Source of the DNA: Marchantia polymorpha subsp. ruderalis
Taxonomy: Eukaryota > Streptophyta > Marchantiopsida > Marchantiales > Marchantiaceae
Length of the DNA: 64,000 nt
Assembly (NCBI GenBank): GCA_037833965.1
Contig: AP031357.1
Location: forward strand, 23,208,001 to 23,272,000
Direction: 5' to 3'
The position numbers and the translations under genes were made by a program. Numbering within the stretch: the stretch's first letter is position 1; each line of letters starts with the position of its first letter. The notes beneath the pieces were generated by a model. It did no database searches. It was not told the origin of the DNA and saw only the letters and a list, made by a program, of their open reading frames with translations. Positions 11,239 through 22,738 of the stretch are shown in pieces.

Positions 11239-12060
11239 TCACATGTTAAATCTATCAAGTACTTTCTTTGCATACCGCGTTTGTGTCAACCAAATTTTGC
11301 TTGATGAGTCGTCTCTTTGGATCTCCATGCCCAGAATCCGCTTAGAAGAACCTAAATTTTTAATATTAAACTCATAAGTGAGATGGACTTTGAGTTTAAT
11401 AATCTCAGACATATTCTTAGCGGCAATAAGCATGTCATTTACATACAACATGAGTCATATGAAGCCAAAACTTGTGTTACTAACGTGCTTCATGTATACA
11501 CAAGGGTCATATGCACTTTGTATGAAGCCCTACGTATGCATGAACTCATCAAAACATATATTCCATTGTCGGGAACTTTGTTTAAGTCCATACAAGAATT
11601 TAAGCAATCTACAAACCAAACGTTACTTTCTTCTCTTCAAAAAATCTTTGGTTGTTTCATGTAAATCATTTTGTCCAACCCTCCATGTAAAAAGGCCGTA
11701 ACAACATCCATCCGGTCAAAGAATAGACCAAATAATGTGATAAGTGAACACAACAAGCATATAATTGTAAACTTTGCAACTGGTAAAAAAACCTGAGTGT
11801 AGTCGATTCTCTTTCACTGTTCAAAGCCCTTAGCCATGAATCTTGCCTTGAAGATTTTCTCAACTGCATCAGTAGATACATTTTTCACCGTGAAGATCCA
11901 CTTGCAATCTATAGTTTGTTTTCCATTGATCAACTCCACGAGTTTCCAAGTTTAGTTGTCATGAAGTGATTTCATCTCCTTTTGCTTTGTTGCATCCCAA
12001 TCAAGCTTCTCCAGGACCGATTGAGATTCATTACAAGAGCACGGACTTCCATACTCTGTG
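11239..12060 (-). pseudogene. Copia reverse transcriptase remnant, active site altered
   Basis: The frame at 11239-11451 begins MLYVNDMLIAAKNMSEI and continues to LGMEIQRDDSS. The family box is YVDD, and here the first catalytic Asp is Asn (YVND). Upstream (higher coordinates) are pieces resembling FMAKGFEQ, IDYTQVF and DVVTAFLHG, separated by stops and frameshifts. Confidence 0.85.
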
Positions 12061-12114
12061 ATCAACGCTTCTTCTAAGTCATCAACAAGTAGGTCCTTGA
12101 TTCTATTTTCCTAT

Positions 12115-12408
12115 TCAGTACCAATAACCATACCTTTCGGGCGCACGATAAACACATGTTGGTCTTGCTATTGAAGACTCTGGTTGATCATTGTGTGCTA
12201 GTTCAGATGGTGGCTCACCAGCAATGTGTTGCTCCTCATGAACCTCTTCAAGAACAGAATTTTTCTCTTTTGTCTTGCCTGTTATTTTTGAAGCACCTCC
12301 TTGTGGCCCATTATGAGAAATTTCATGAAAAATCTTTCCCTCGATGATGTCTGGGGAAGATAAATGGCCTTTGTTAGTAGTAGAATCAACAACCTTCCCC
12401 TCTTTCAA
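12115..12408 (-). pseudogene. Copia linker between integrase and reverse transcriptase
   Basis: An open stretch of 97 codons rich in Glu, Lys and Ser ends in RPTCVYRAPERYGYWY, which matches the conserved RRAPERYG-type motif preceding reverse transcriptase in plant Copia polyproteins. It is non-catalytic spacer. Confidence 0.75.
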
Positions 12409-12600
12409 TGATCAAGACTCATTAAAAGAAACATCTTTACTAACGACAAGTTTACAGCCTACAGGATTCCAAAGTCGGTATCTTTTGACATCACGTTGAT
12501 AACCAAAAAAAATACACTTAGTAGCCTTGGGATCAAACTTAGTCATCGATTCCCTAGGAATATGTGCATAAGCATCACATCCAAACACTCTAAGATAAGA

Positions 12601-13260
12601 CTAAATAGCATTTCGTTTATGCCACATTTCAAATGGAATCTTGTAACGTATTGCACTACAAGGAGACAAGTTTACCAAATAAGCCACATTATTGATAGCT
12701 TTTGCCAAAAAAATCTGTGGTAAACCAACATGGCTCAACATACTTTGTGATCTATCCAACAACGTCAAATTAAGACTCTCAAACACGCCGTTTCGTTATG
12801 GAGTATAAACATTGGTGAAGTGGCGGATAACCCCCTCGTTTTCATAGAGTGCACCAAACTCATGAGACACGTATTCCTTGCCATTGTCCGATCGCAAAAA
12901 CTTCAGCATCTCTCCAGTCTGAGTCTCAACTTGGACTTTCTGCTTCTTAAAAGTGACAAAGACATCGGACTTGCGTGGAAGAAAGTAGATCCACACATAC
13001 CTTGAGTAGTTATCAATAAACGTAACATAGTACTCCTTACTAGAATGTGAGGCAACAGAAAAAGAGCCCCACACATCAGAATGGACATACTAAAGAACTG
13101 TCTTGGAATTATGAACGCCAGTTCCAAAAGCATGTTGCGTGTGCTTTCCAAATACAAAGTACTCACAAAATTAAAGCTTGCAAGACCTCAAGCTAGATAA
13201 TAAATTCTACCTTTTTCATTCATGTGGCCAAGACGAGCATGTCACAATCTGGTCTCATAC
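12601..13260 (-). pseudogene. Copia integrase remnant with in-frame stop
   Basis: The catalytic core reads YYVTFIDNYSRYVWIYFLP (first Asp), FLRSDNGKEY (second Asp) and, after TP, a TAA stop in place of the usual Gln, then NGVFESLN with the expected Glu. Higher up, a zinc-binding HHCC remnant is seen as HARLGHMNEKG, with its preceding Trp codon turned to TGA. All three acidic residues survive, but the stop and other lesions kill the frame. Confidence 0.85.
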
Positions 13261-13478
13261 TCTAATGAACGTCATAGCATTGATCTCACCAAGAATTGTA
13301 GATACCTTCAAGATGTACAAATTTTTCCGTTTGTGAGTTTTCATTATCACGTTGGAAAAATTCTCAACAGTGAGAATTTCATCAACAACTTTCCAATGAA
13401 AACCTCTCATGTTGAACTCCCTGAGTGAAATTAGATTTTTACACATACTAAAAAATGTGCCTAACATTCGTCAATGTT

Positions 13479-13889
13479 AGTACTTTTCTATCAAATATTT
13501 GAATTCAAATAAATCCAATACCCTCAATCTTACAAGAGTGATCATTTCTCATTAAGACTCAAGCTTGAGTCTTAATGAGAAATGATGCGTAAGTTGTAAA
13601 AAGTTCTCGGATAAAACAAATGTGATGAGAGCAAGCGGAGTCCAAAATCCATTCATCTCTCCCGGTGAAGTATTCATTTCTGGTCTCATACTCCAATGAC
13701 GTTAATTTTAGTACTTTTCTATCAAATATTTGAATTCAAATGAAACCAATATCCTCAATCTTACAACAGTGATCAATTCTCATTAAGACTTAACCTTGAG
13801 ATGGTGCGTAAGTTGTAAAAAGTTCTCGGATAAAACAAATGTGATAAGAGCAAGCGGAGTCAAAAAACCATTCATCTCTCCCGGTGAAG
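13479..13889. repeat. Internal direct duplication in the Copia element
   Basis: Segments 13479-13670 and 13709-13889 are diverged copies that share GTACTTTTCTATCAAATATT, GTAAGTTGTAAAAAGTTCTC and CTCCCGGTGAAG. A further echo, TCTGGTCTCATAC, occurs at about 13246 and 13678, marking a likely breakpoint. The duplication lies between gag and integrase. Confidence 0.85.
13541..13586. repeat. Perfect 46-bp palindrome
   Basis: Two 23-nt arms meet at an AAGCTT centre (13561-13566) with no spacer. It lies in the first copy of the internal duplication. The second copy has only one arm (near 13772-13798), so the palindrome was created after, or lost from, one copy. Confidence 0.95.
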
Positions 13890-13997
13890 GATTAGTTTCA
13901 CAAGACATAACCTTCATCATTGATGGTCACAACATTTGCAAAGGGACCAACATATTCCTCTCTCTTCTCCTGCGGGTTACTACGACAATCTTTTTTT

Positions 13998-14024
13998 ATG
14001 GCCCAACTTGTCACACTTCCAACA
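13998..14024 (-). pseudogene. Gag zinc-knuckle remnant
   Basis: Minus-strand translation gives CWKCDKLGHKKRLS. This is the C-X2-C-X4-H-X4-C knuckle of Copia Gag with the last Cys replaced by Ser, followed by a stop. In an intact Gag it would bind genomic RNA. Confidence 0.75.
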
Positions 14025-14277
14025 CTTCATCTCCTTCTTGTTATCTTCTCATTTCTTGAACCGATTTCACGACTTGTTGACGCTAGTGTATCGTTTCTCC
14101 AATTGAGTGACATAGAGACCAATATAGAAAAAAAGGTGTTGAAGAAAAAATCAGCTTTTGTTGGATGTCGTCCGTCAACAAGGTTGTCACTACCTCGTTG
14201 TATATGATATTCTCTTTGTCTCGATGAAGCAACACACGAGATGAAGTGTGATATGAAACTCAGAAAGAGCTTAAGAG

Positions 14278-14532
14278 CTACAATATTTTGTTCTCATCAA
14301 TCAAATCCTCACCCAAATTCAAAAGATTCACCAACAAATCATAGAAAGCATCAATGTGATTTTGGATCTTTGTATTTTCTACCATTTTAAAGCTCATCAG
14401 TTTTAACAATGTGAAAAGCCAATTTGACAACCCCTTCATGTGATACTTTGTTTGAAGCACTTGAAACATTGATGTCACAGTCTCCAGCTCCTCAACTTGT
14501 TTCAGCTTCAAGTAGAGAGTCACAATATTCAA
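14278..14532 (-). pseudogene. Copia Gag remnant
   Basis: The 84-codon frame contains LQTKYHMKGLSNWLFTLLKL and KIQNHIDAFYDLLVNLLNLG, hallmarks of the plant Copia gag domain (UBN2-type). It is the N-terminal part of the polyprotein. Stops on both sides break the link to protease and integrase. Confidence 0.85.
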
Positions 14533-15852
14533 TGCTTGATGTTGAATTTCACTTCAATCCTCGTCATCAACATTCAGGAGTTTTGATTTGAGAACCTTCT
14601 CCAAGCTCATTGCCTTGATCACATTCTTGACTTGCCGTTCTCAAAGGAGACAGGCGGTACGTCCATCAACACGTTCAACTTCAAACCTCAATCCATCATC
14701 CTTAGATAGCGTCATAGGTTTAATCGGCTGATTCTCAATTTGATGACGTTTTAAAATGACTTTTATAGATCATTGGAAAGAAATCTTGAATTCTCACTAT
14801 CTTTGTCTGAATGCAGGAGTTCTTCACCTTCCGCAACAATTGAAACAAGTAACACTTCTCGCTTTAAGCTATCCATGCCCAAAAAAAGCTCACAGTGTTA
14901 ACAGTTTTCAACACTTAGCCTCAAAAATAGTTTAAAAAAATAAAAGTTTTTAGAATTGAAATCTAAAATCACACACGCGTAGTTCACAAGCTAATTCACT
15001 GGATATGAAAATATTTTGTCAAAATCAACTCCGAGTAAAAAATTATAAACCGTAGAGTTTAGGAGGTAAACTTGAATCTCAACCCCTAAGGGAATCTTTA
15101 CTACCAAAAATATATACCAAGTCTATTTCCAAAACCGTCTTTTGCATCACGTGCTCAACTTGCTTGAGAACCACCCTGCAAAATTTGAGCTCAAACGAAT
15201 ATCATTTGCCTACTCTAATCCACCAAAATTGCTAAAAAACATACTCTCTATTTGATTCTTTTGCGACAGATTTCTTGGAGGTGGCGTTTTTCCTGTGCAG
15301 CTTAGGTGGACCTCTTTTATAGCCCCTTCCAACCCAAGTATTTCGAAGTCCCTTTTGATCCGATATTTTTGAACTCTAAATTCGTCTAAAATTTTTCAAA
15401 CCCTAAATTCAAGATTTGTCACTCCAAATTTGCGACACTGTGAAATCACAATAGTCAAAATTGAGCTCAATCTTCAAACAACCATAATATCGTGAACTCT
15501 CAACGGAATTCAACAAAATGTAGGTCAAAATGATCATCTAGAAGAGTAAATCAAGCTTATGTGTGAAGATTTGAAATTTTCAATGACAAAAAAATCAGAT
15601 TTTGAAAAATCAAAGAGGTTTTATTACAATAGAATTTGAGAAACCATTCTGCTTCAATTTTCAAAAATCTCTCTAATCACTCAAAGAAACTATACACTTT
15701 TTTCATCAAAGTGTAATCAGTGACTCTGGCTACTCTTCTTCAGATAATCAGCTAACAATTATTTCAAATTGCGAGTAAAATTTTTGACAGCAATTCCGTG
15801 CCTCCATGGTCTCCAAAATTGTGAAAATCAGAAATCTGCACGTATTGAACGA

Positions 15853-15864
15853 GCTTTGATATCA
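15853..15864 (-). other. Copia primer-binding site (initiator Met tRNA)
   Basis: On the minus strand it reads TGATATCAAAGC, differing from TGGTATCAGAGC at two positions. It lies two bases inside the right LTR, exactly where minus-strand priming is expected, which fixes the element's orientation. Confidence 0.8.
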
Positions 15865-15866
15865 AT

Positions 15867-16064
15867 TGAAAAGCCCAAACATCCAGATCGATCAGCACGC
15901 ACTACCGTCACAACACCGAGATAACGTCATTCATCTCCACAGGCTATATACACAAGCAAGAGCATAAACTTCACTAAAGCATAAATGTATACACGGACTC
16001 CATAGCCAAGCTCTACTCTTTCCTATTCATTCTCTCAGTGACATCCTGAACCGTACATAGTGAG
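15867..16064 (-). repeat. 5' LTR of the Copia element
   Basis: It pairs with the LTR at 10383-10580. On the plus strand it begins TGAAAAGCCC and contains ACCGTACA near its end, so a canonical TG...CA LTR may stop at 16057. At about 200 bp it is short for a Copia LTR. Confidence 0.8.
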
Positions 16065-19000
16065 TGTTTACTACTCTCTTCTATACAAGAAAAGATAAGA
16101 TGCACATATTAACCTAACCACAGTTAATTTCCTAACCATTATTATTACTAATTGAAGTTAAGCTAACATAATTTTCATATTAAGAATATCTATTTTGCTA
16201 ATGTTAAATTTGCATATGTTAACAAAATATGTTTGTTCTTGCAATAATAATACTTCTATAATTTTTTTGACATATATGCTATCTACTCTATGTAATTAAC
16301 ATAAAGATTTGTTATTTTATTGATAGTGAAAAAATATATTTTGTCTATTTTGAATCAAATATGAACAATTAACCCTAAATTAATTTGAGTTTAACTCAAC
16401 ATTTGAATTACTCTTAACATAATGAAAATTTTTTTAAATTTTATAAATTTAAATATCTAATCTAATCTAATAGATTATATATTTAGTCAATGTAGATAAA
16501 AGAAATGATAGATTCAAATGTGAAATATGCATTCTGATTATTTCGATACTGGGTTTGATTAAAATAAGTATGGAAATTTTTACAATGAATTGCGTAATCT
16601 GTATGTTTATTACTCTCTTCAACTAATTAACTAATGTTATGCAATATGTATGCAAACTAAAATCTCAATTTTTGAGATGATATTTTTATATATAGAACTT
16701 TCGACATAAATATTTTTCATTCTTGAGGTGTATCGTAAGACTCTTTTTTTAAGTCTAACAAACTGGTACTTCGAGACTGGCTAACTGCTACGTTTCACAC
16801 TCCGTTTCATACATAGCATGATAGGATCTTTACATATTTTTTGGTTATCTACCTGGATCCAACGTATATTGGTGGGTATTCTATACTCCCTTCCCAACAT
16901 GTCAGGGTACGAAAAATCATAGTTTTTTTCCATGAGTCATGACCTCATGTGGTACTATCTCAGGATTTTCACCTCCTTAGAATATTGTAGACAAAAACGT
17001 CCTATCGCTGATGAACTCAAACCCGCTTGCGTGCTGGTTCAGTTCTGTCCAAAAAAGTCTCTCGTGTGTTTCGGAGCACGGAATTCATGTGGAGCCCATA
17101 ATTGAGGGTTTAAGGTTTACCCTAAACCCTAACCCTGACTGAGATTATGTGAAGGTGATATTCATTGTTGGAGGTCAGTTCCACGAAAGGATTCTCACTA
17201 GAAGTATTTGCAAACTCAAGACATCTAAAGACTCGAAGATGAATGTCCACGAAGGAAGCCTCCATAGAAAACAGTGTAAATATTAGAGATCGGAGATGTC
17301 GATTATAACGTGCAATCTCCAACAGTCTGCCTGACTTGAGGCCAAACTTGCGCCACATGGTTTTCTTCGTAACAAACTTGAACGAGAAGAGCTCATATGA
17401 CTATTCTCAAAACTTGAAAGACTCGTCGATATCACATACAGCATGGCCTCACAGTTGTAATCAAACTTGCGGTACGATTAGCTCTTGCTTTCATCCTTGG
17501 ACAAGAATGAGACAGAACGGGTGAATTTGATTAATTTACCCATTTATATATCAATTAGAGAACAGGAGATCAGTAGATGAATAGGATGGGAAGATCCCAG
17601 AGGCTAGGGTTGGCAAACAACAAATGATTGAACAGGAATGATTGAACAGGATTCCGCCATCTCTCGCCCAAAGACTTGCAGACTGAACTTTGCATGAATT
17701 CTCGTTTGAAGCGTCTCTTCGGGATTGGAGTAGACGATCGAGCTGCGAACAAATAGGGCTTAAGATGTCTGTTATACTTTATTCCATTCTGTTTCTTTTA
17801 CTTTTTCTTGTCATATTTTACGGCCTCAATGTATAAACCTAATCACAAACATGCATGAGCTGCCAAGGGTCAGTCGACCGACCGACCTTCGGCAGCTCAT
17901 CGGGAGCCAAAAAAAATTGGAATTAAATAAATTCGTTTCTTTTCTTCTCGTTTTTTAAGGCCGCAGTGCATACACTTACACACAAGCAGCAATAAATAAG
18001 GTTGACCCTTGGAAACGGAACGTTTGCGAGCGCACTCCAGCGTATTGTTCTGAAGGATTGCAGGCGTTGTTTGACAACCTTCTGCCATCGTAGCGCTTTA
18101 CGTCAGTTGCACACATCTCCCGCTCGAATCCGGTCAAAAGTATTCCGAAGCAGCTATTTATAACTATGGCCGCAACTCATCGAACGGCGTTGGTCGAGAT
18201 CGCTTTTCATGTCCTCCGGATGATCTCAAGGACGTCGCAAAATGGCGAGCCGGAGCCCCGAATGCGCGAAAACATTCTTTGTCCCTCATGCGCTAGATCT
18301 TTTGCACATCATTGTCATGCACCAGTTTCTGGAAAGTTACACAATTCTCAAGGATCGCTGCTGTCGCCTTGAAAGAAACCGTCACAGCAAATTTACAGCG
18401 CATGAGGTAGTGAAATCTTCCGCAGCCCTCTTTCCAAAGTCGGCCTTTGTCAGTTCGTTCATCGGGGGGATATATGTCACTATTTCAATTTCGATACTTT
18501 GACTCGACCATGACCTACTTTATCATCTTTTAAGATTCTTCGGATCATCCTTGAATAGGCATGTGCGCAAAGTGTTTCACCTAGTCCCCATGCTTTTCAT
18601 CTCCAGCCACACTTCTCGCCGGAATAAACAAGCAGATTAAGTCCAAACCTATTTAACGTTGTTTTCTCATAGTCACGTGGGCTTTTCACGGTGCTGCAGG
18701 TTTTGAAGATTCCAATATTTGATCTCAACACAGTGTTCATGGTGTCCTTTCGTTTCACAATCATACATTACGTTCTCCTTTTTAAGCATCTGCCATATGT
18801 TCAAAATCAATGCATCAGGAATACATTTTGATTCTTACTCTGGACCGTTGTACATTAAAAGTTGCAGGAAAAAAACACATGACTAATAAAAACCAGAATC
18901 TGACCGAATAAAAACGACATCTGACCGAATCCAATAAGTTGACATGTGTGATCGTATTTAATAACTTGGAGATATTATAATTCAGCGACTCGCTTAGTTG

Positions 19001-19549
19001 CACAAACTTTTACAAACGGCCGTACTGCCAGGTGTCAGGGATCCCAATTTCTTTCTCCTCTTTCTTTCTTTCTTCATCCTCCCTTCGGGCTGCCCCGGAT
19101 CAGCCGGATTTTATCTCAGTTTTGGGAACGGGGAGGCGGGGCACTTTGTGGGGAGGGAATGGGGAGGGCACTTTGCGGCAACCATGTAGAGGCCGCAACG
19201 TTGTATCTAGTGCGTTGCAATGATCTACGCCGTAACAATGATCGCAGTCGTGTCATGGAACGTTGCGGGAAAAAGAACTAAAACTGAACTGCAAGAGGGA
19301 TAGCTCAGATGGAATCCCTAATGTTCAGACTGTAATATTTGTAATGAAACGGTGATAACAAATTGAGGCGACGAAATTTTAAGCGGCAAAGATTAGGGTT
19401 TTTGAAAATAGAATCACATCAATATTCTCCAGCTCGTCGTTTCGACGTTGCTTTTGGGTGCCAGTGTCAGTGCTTTGAGGAGCTCGTGCCAGAGCTCGTG
19501 CTTGTACTTTTCTTGACATTTCAGGTGCTTTTGCAGGTGTGGTGACAGC
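16065..19549. other. Intergenic; AT-rich at first, mixed composition after 16.8 kb
   Basis: There is no gene I can support. At 17107-17137 a short telomere-like run (CCCTAAACCCTAACCCT) occurs, probably a telo-box-type motif. A minus-strand frame at 17122-17358 (78 codons) contains RHLRSLIFTLFS, faintly reminiscent of a leucine-rich repeat, but it is too short to name. An ATTAGGGTTT motif lies at 19394, upstream of the transposase-like gene. Confidence 0.45.
17855..17900. repeat. Hairpin with 10-nt perfect arms
   Basis: ATGAGCTGCC at 17855-17864 is matched by GGCAGCTCAT at 17891-17900. The loop is itself partly self-complementary (AAGGGTC against GACCTT), with GACC repeats. Confidence 0.8.
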
Positions 19550-20644
19550 ATGGAGGCAGGATGGATTGTGCAGGACCCACCTTATGAAGGCCCTTTCAAT
19601 TCGTTAATGTTGAATTGGTCAAATGGGACGGCCTACATCAAAAGCTCGAGGCTTAACAATTTTGTTTCGGGAGAGGGATCTTGTTATAGTGATGCGAAGA
19701 CAGAATTTGTGACACGTTGCTCATACAAGGGTGGAGGTACTAGGCACAATTGGGAATCGTATGCAATGTATTATTGCAAGTATGGTACTCCAGAAAGGGG
19801 CAAGGAGAGTATGCTTTCCTCGAATTTTATTCAAGATCCATCAACAAAGGCAAAATTTGGTCCTGGCAGCAGGGATAGACTAGATCATGATTCGCATCAC
19901 AAGGGTTGTCAGTGCAGGTTTAGTGCCATTAAACTGCTGTCTAATGATCACATTCCACCAGGAATCACAAAATTGATATACAAGCATAGAAGACACGTAA
20001 ATGCTGCAGGTGTAGCTTGTCATGGCACAGCGTGTTCGGATAGTGTTGGCTTGCCATCTCAAATGGCGCGCAATTTATCCTCTGAATGCAGGTAACGGCA
20101 TATTTGTTACATTTTCAATATATTTGTTTATCGTTCACAGTCAATCTCCCGTCATATTTGTAATATCTACAATAAATTTGTTGTTATTACAGTTTGTAAA
20201 ACTTTGACATTAAGCAAGCACGTTGTCTAATATTTTCTACGTTCTTATGCCAGGGAGTGGGTTGAATGCGAGTTAAGAAGAGGTTTAACTCCTCCACAAA
20301 TTCTCATGCGTGCTGCAAAAGCACTGTTTGAAAATCATCAGCGCTTAGGCTATGTGCAAGGGTCCCCTATTAGAGATCATTATATCACATCTGCCGATGT
20401 GTATAATATCAAATTGAAACTGGACAAAGAAACTTGGAGAAGGCATGCTAATGATAGAATTAGCACAGAATTATGGATGAAAGCGAATTCATCTCAAGTT
20501 GTTTTGTATCAGGCACCTTAAAGTGATCCATTTAAACCATTGAGGCTTGCTGTTACAAGACCCTTGCTCCTAGATTGGTTGCTAAAACATGGAAATGGAG
20601 GTTGTGTTGCTATAGATGGAACGCATGGCACGCAGAAGTATAAG
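19550..20644 (+). pseudogene. MULE/FAR1-like transposase-derived gene, truncated
   Basis: Two exons fit: 19550-20091 and 20254-20644, joined by a GT-AG intron in phase. The first encodes a Cys/His-bearing N-terminus; the second contains YITSADVYNIKLKLDKETW, then LLLDWLLKHGNGGCVAIDGT, which resembles the start of a MULE-type DDE domain (the Asp of IDGTHGTQKY would be the first catalytic acid). A TAA at 20519-20521 interrupts exon 2 in frame, while the conserved reading continues beyond it. The frame reaches a plausible donor at 20645, but I find no downstream exons with the second Asp or the Glu. It may be a decayed transposase or a domesticated derivative; the MULE assignment is by motif memory. 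Confidence 0.55.
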
Positions 20645-20990
20645 GTAATATTCTACTACCACATTTTGATGTTTTTATCATCAGGCTTCCATGATTATGT
20701 ATATTCTACCTTACTATTTGCAATCTCTGCAAGATATTTGAAAAAATGACGGTTTGGAGCTTTAACCAATCCTGTAAGAGATTATTGAACGTCTCAATGT
20801 GTGATGTATATGTTGTTTTATATACCTTGATCACGTCTAAATTATCAAGACATAAAAATAGCGAATCGTTCATTTGTATCAGGTTTAGCTTAGTATCAAT
20901 GAAGATGAATACTTTGTAGACGATTGGCATACATGTAAGAGTTTGGTTCTTACGTTCGTCTCCGACTGTCTTTCTGAATATTGCTTTCAG

Positions 20991-22098
20991 AAATTTGGGC
21001 CCAAACAATTACTTGTCTGGCCCCGTTCCAAGTTGGATTGGAGACCTGTCGCAACTCGAAGATATGTAAGTGTTCCTTATTAGTCTGGAGTTATCTCTAC
21101 TCTCATCTTTTATCATCAAAAATTTTGATCTGTATCTGCAGTCTTGTAACAGCTCACTATAGTTACTAATTTTCTTCATTTGAGCCGATTTGCATTTAAC
21201 GGATGCTACCTTTTTAGCAAATGTCTTCTTGTCCAGAAGACGAGTGTCATAACGTTTTATTCATATTATATGAGCAAGATATTCTTTGCTTCTGAATCTC
21301 AAAATCCCTTGCAGAGACATCAAGATTACAAATTTTTCAGGAAGTCTCCCGTCAGAGATAGAAAAACTGAAAAATCTTCGGTCCCTGTAAGTAACTTATT
21401 CCTGAAATCACTCAATCGCATCAAATTTTTTCAAGCCTTTATATCATTATCCTTATCATGAAAAGCTTGAAAATGTGAATTTTTGCTCGCACTGTGTACC
21501 ATTGATTTTTCTTTTGTTTCATCTTGTAATTTTATGATATCCAAAGTATGATGAAGGGTGTAGACTCACTTTCCGGAGCCCATTTTCCAGGAACGCGGGG
21601 GCCAGTAGTCTTTCCGGATTTCTGCCTCCAGAACTTGGAAATCTAACGTCTCTTCAGTCGATGTGAGTATGTATGATTGAAACAATAAAGTGAGTGAACA
21701 GCAAGCCAACTGTTGGACAAAATGAGAACCAGACAAAGGACCCTGAAGAGTTATAGAAGAGAGAAAAAATAATTAAGATGCAGGCAGTTTACATGAGAGA
21801 TCTATTTATCGTTGTGTCCTGTGATAAAGTCTGTAGTACGGGCCAGTTTTGTCTCGATTCGTCTAGCTCTTCCATGACTTTGTGAAGATAACCTTTTTAA
21901 TCTGTCATCAACTTTTCAGTCCGCAACAAGGAGCCTGGAGCCTGATTACAAAAGGCATGTAACTATTTTACGTCTTCATCTACCTCCTTTTTGCTTGTCC
22001 TTATTGAAATATTTAACCTTGTACAGCCAGCTGAATGACAACAAACTCACGGGAAGCATTCCGGATTCGTTCAAAAATCTACGAAACCTTACAAGCTT
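20991..22098 (+). pseudogene. Fragment of a leucine-rich-repeat receptor gene
   Basis: Exons 20991-21065, 21591-21662 and 22027-22098, with a partial one at about 21342-21387, have canonical AG/GT borders. Each encodes about one LRR: LSGPVPSWIGDLSQLEDM, GSLPSEIEKLKNLRSL, LSGFLPPELGNLTSLQSM and LTGSIPDSFKNLRNLTSL. One-repeat exons of 72 bp in the same phase are typical of plant LRR receptor-like kinases of subfamily VIII. No signal peptide, malectin, transmembrane or kinase exon is seen nearby, and the second repeat seems split by an insertion of about 145 bp (21198-21341). This is a gene fragment, possibly carried here by a transposon. Confidence 0.75.
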
Positions 22099-22738
22099 GT
22101 GAGTGGATCCTCACCATGACAAGAAACCCATGTTAGAACTGCAAAGTATTGTGCTGGATTCTACTAGAGAGTTCAAACTAAATATACAGGGAAATGCAGG
22201 CGCATGAGACGAGTACTTATGTCTGGTGTACTTACTTACTTAGTGTACTTACTGTATTGTATTGTTACTGTACTTACTTGGTGTACTTATGTCCTGAGCA
22301 GCAGAGCCAAGAGGAGATTCAATTTTGGCGATCTGAATGGATGAAGGAAGCAAAATGGCGACTGGAGGACTACGACCACATGCAAAACACCATGTTTCTT
22401 CTGGAAAATGCCAAAGTAAGATTCTCCGACTCAAGATCAAACCTCATTTTAATCATGTGTTCATGGACATCCACCTAATTTGTAGCAAGGTACATACAAT
22501 TTGTATCTCTTGTGATTTGCTCTATGTTATTTGACATCAGATAATTGGAAGGCCGCCCTTAGTAGGAACATGTAGATTTTTATACAGTAGTTATGGCACA
22601 ACACCAAGAGCACAGTTTGGGTGGAACTTCATTCAGTATCTTCAGGAATTTGTTGACTGAATACAATGCTTATTCGTATTGGTAGGTTGAACCTTCACAC
22701 AAGACTCTTGTTGCGAGCCAGTGGTGTACTGAGCGGTC

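Larger units (their letters stand above)
10383..16064 (-). mobile_element. Degenerate Ty1/Copia LTR retrotransposon, near full length
   Basis: Two similar terminal blocks (10383-10580 and 15867-16064, about 200 bp) flank remnants of gag, integrase, reverse transcriptase and RNase H in the Copia order (integrase before reverse transcriptase), all on the minus strand. A primer-binding site abuts the right LTR, which is therefore the 5' LTR. Multiple stops and frameshifts break every domain, and the reverse transcriptase active site is changed. The LTRs differ at many positions, so the insertion is old. A clear target-site duplication was not found, perhaps because the LTR ends are eroded. Confidence 0.9.

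Noticed and set aside
17107..17137. Telomere-like CCCTAAACCCTAACCCT
   Set aside because: Barely two to three imperfect units; too short for an interstitial telomere tract and common as a promoter telo-box.
17122..17358. 78-codon minus-strand frame with an LRR-like RHLRSLIFTLFS
   Set aside because: A single weak resemblance without repeats, splice partners or NB-ARC motifs; not enough to call a resistance-gene fragment.
19290..19315. GGGATAGCTCAGATGG, resembling the start of a tRNA
   Set aside because: No box B or pairing acceptor stem follows at the right distance, so it is not a tRNA gene.
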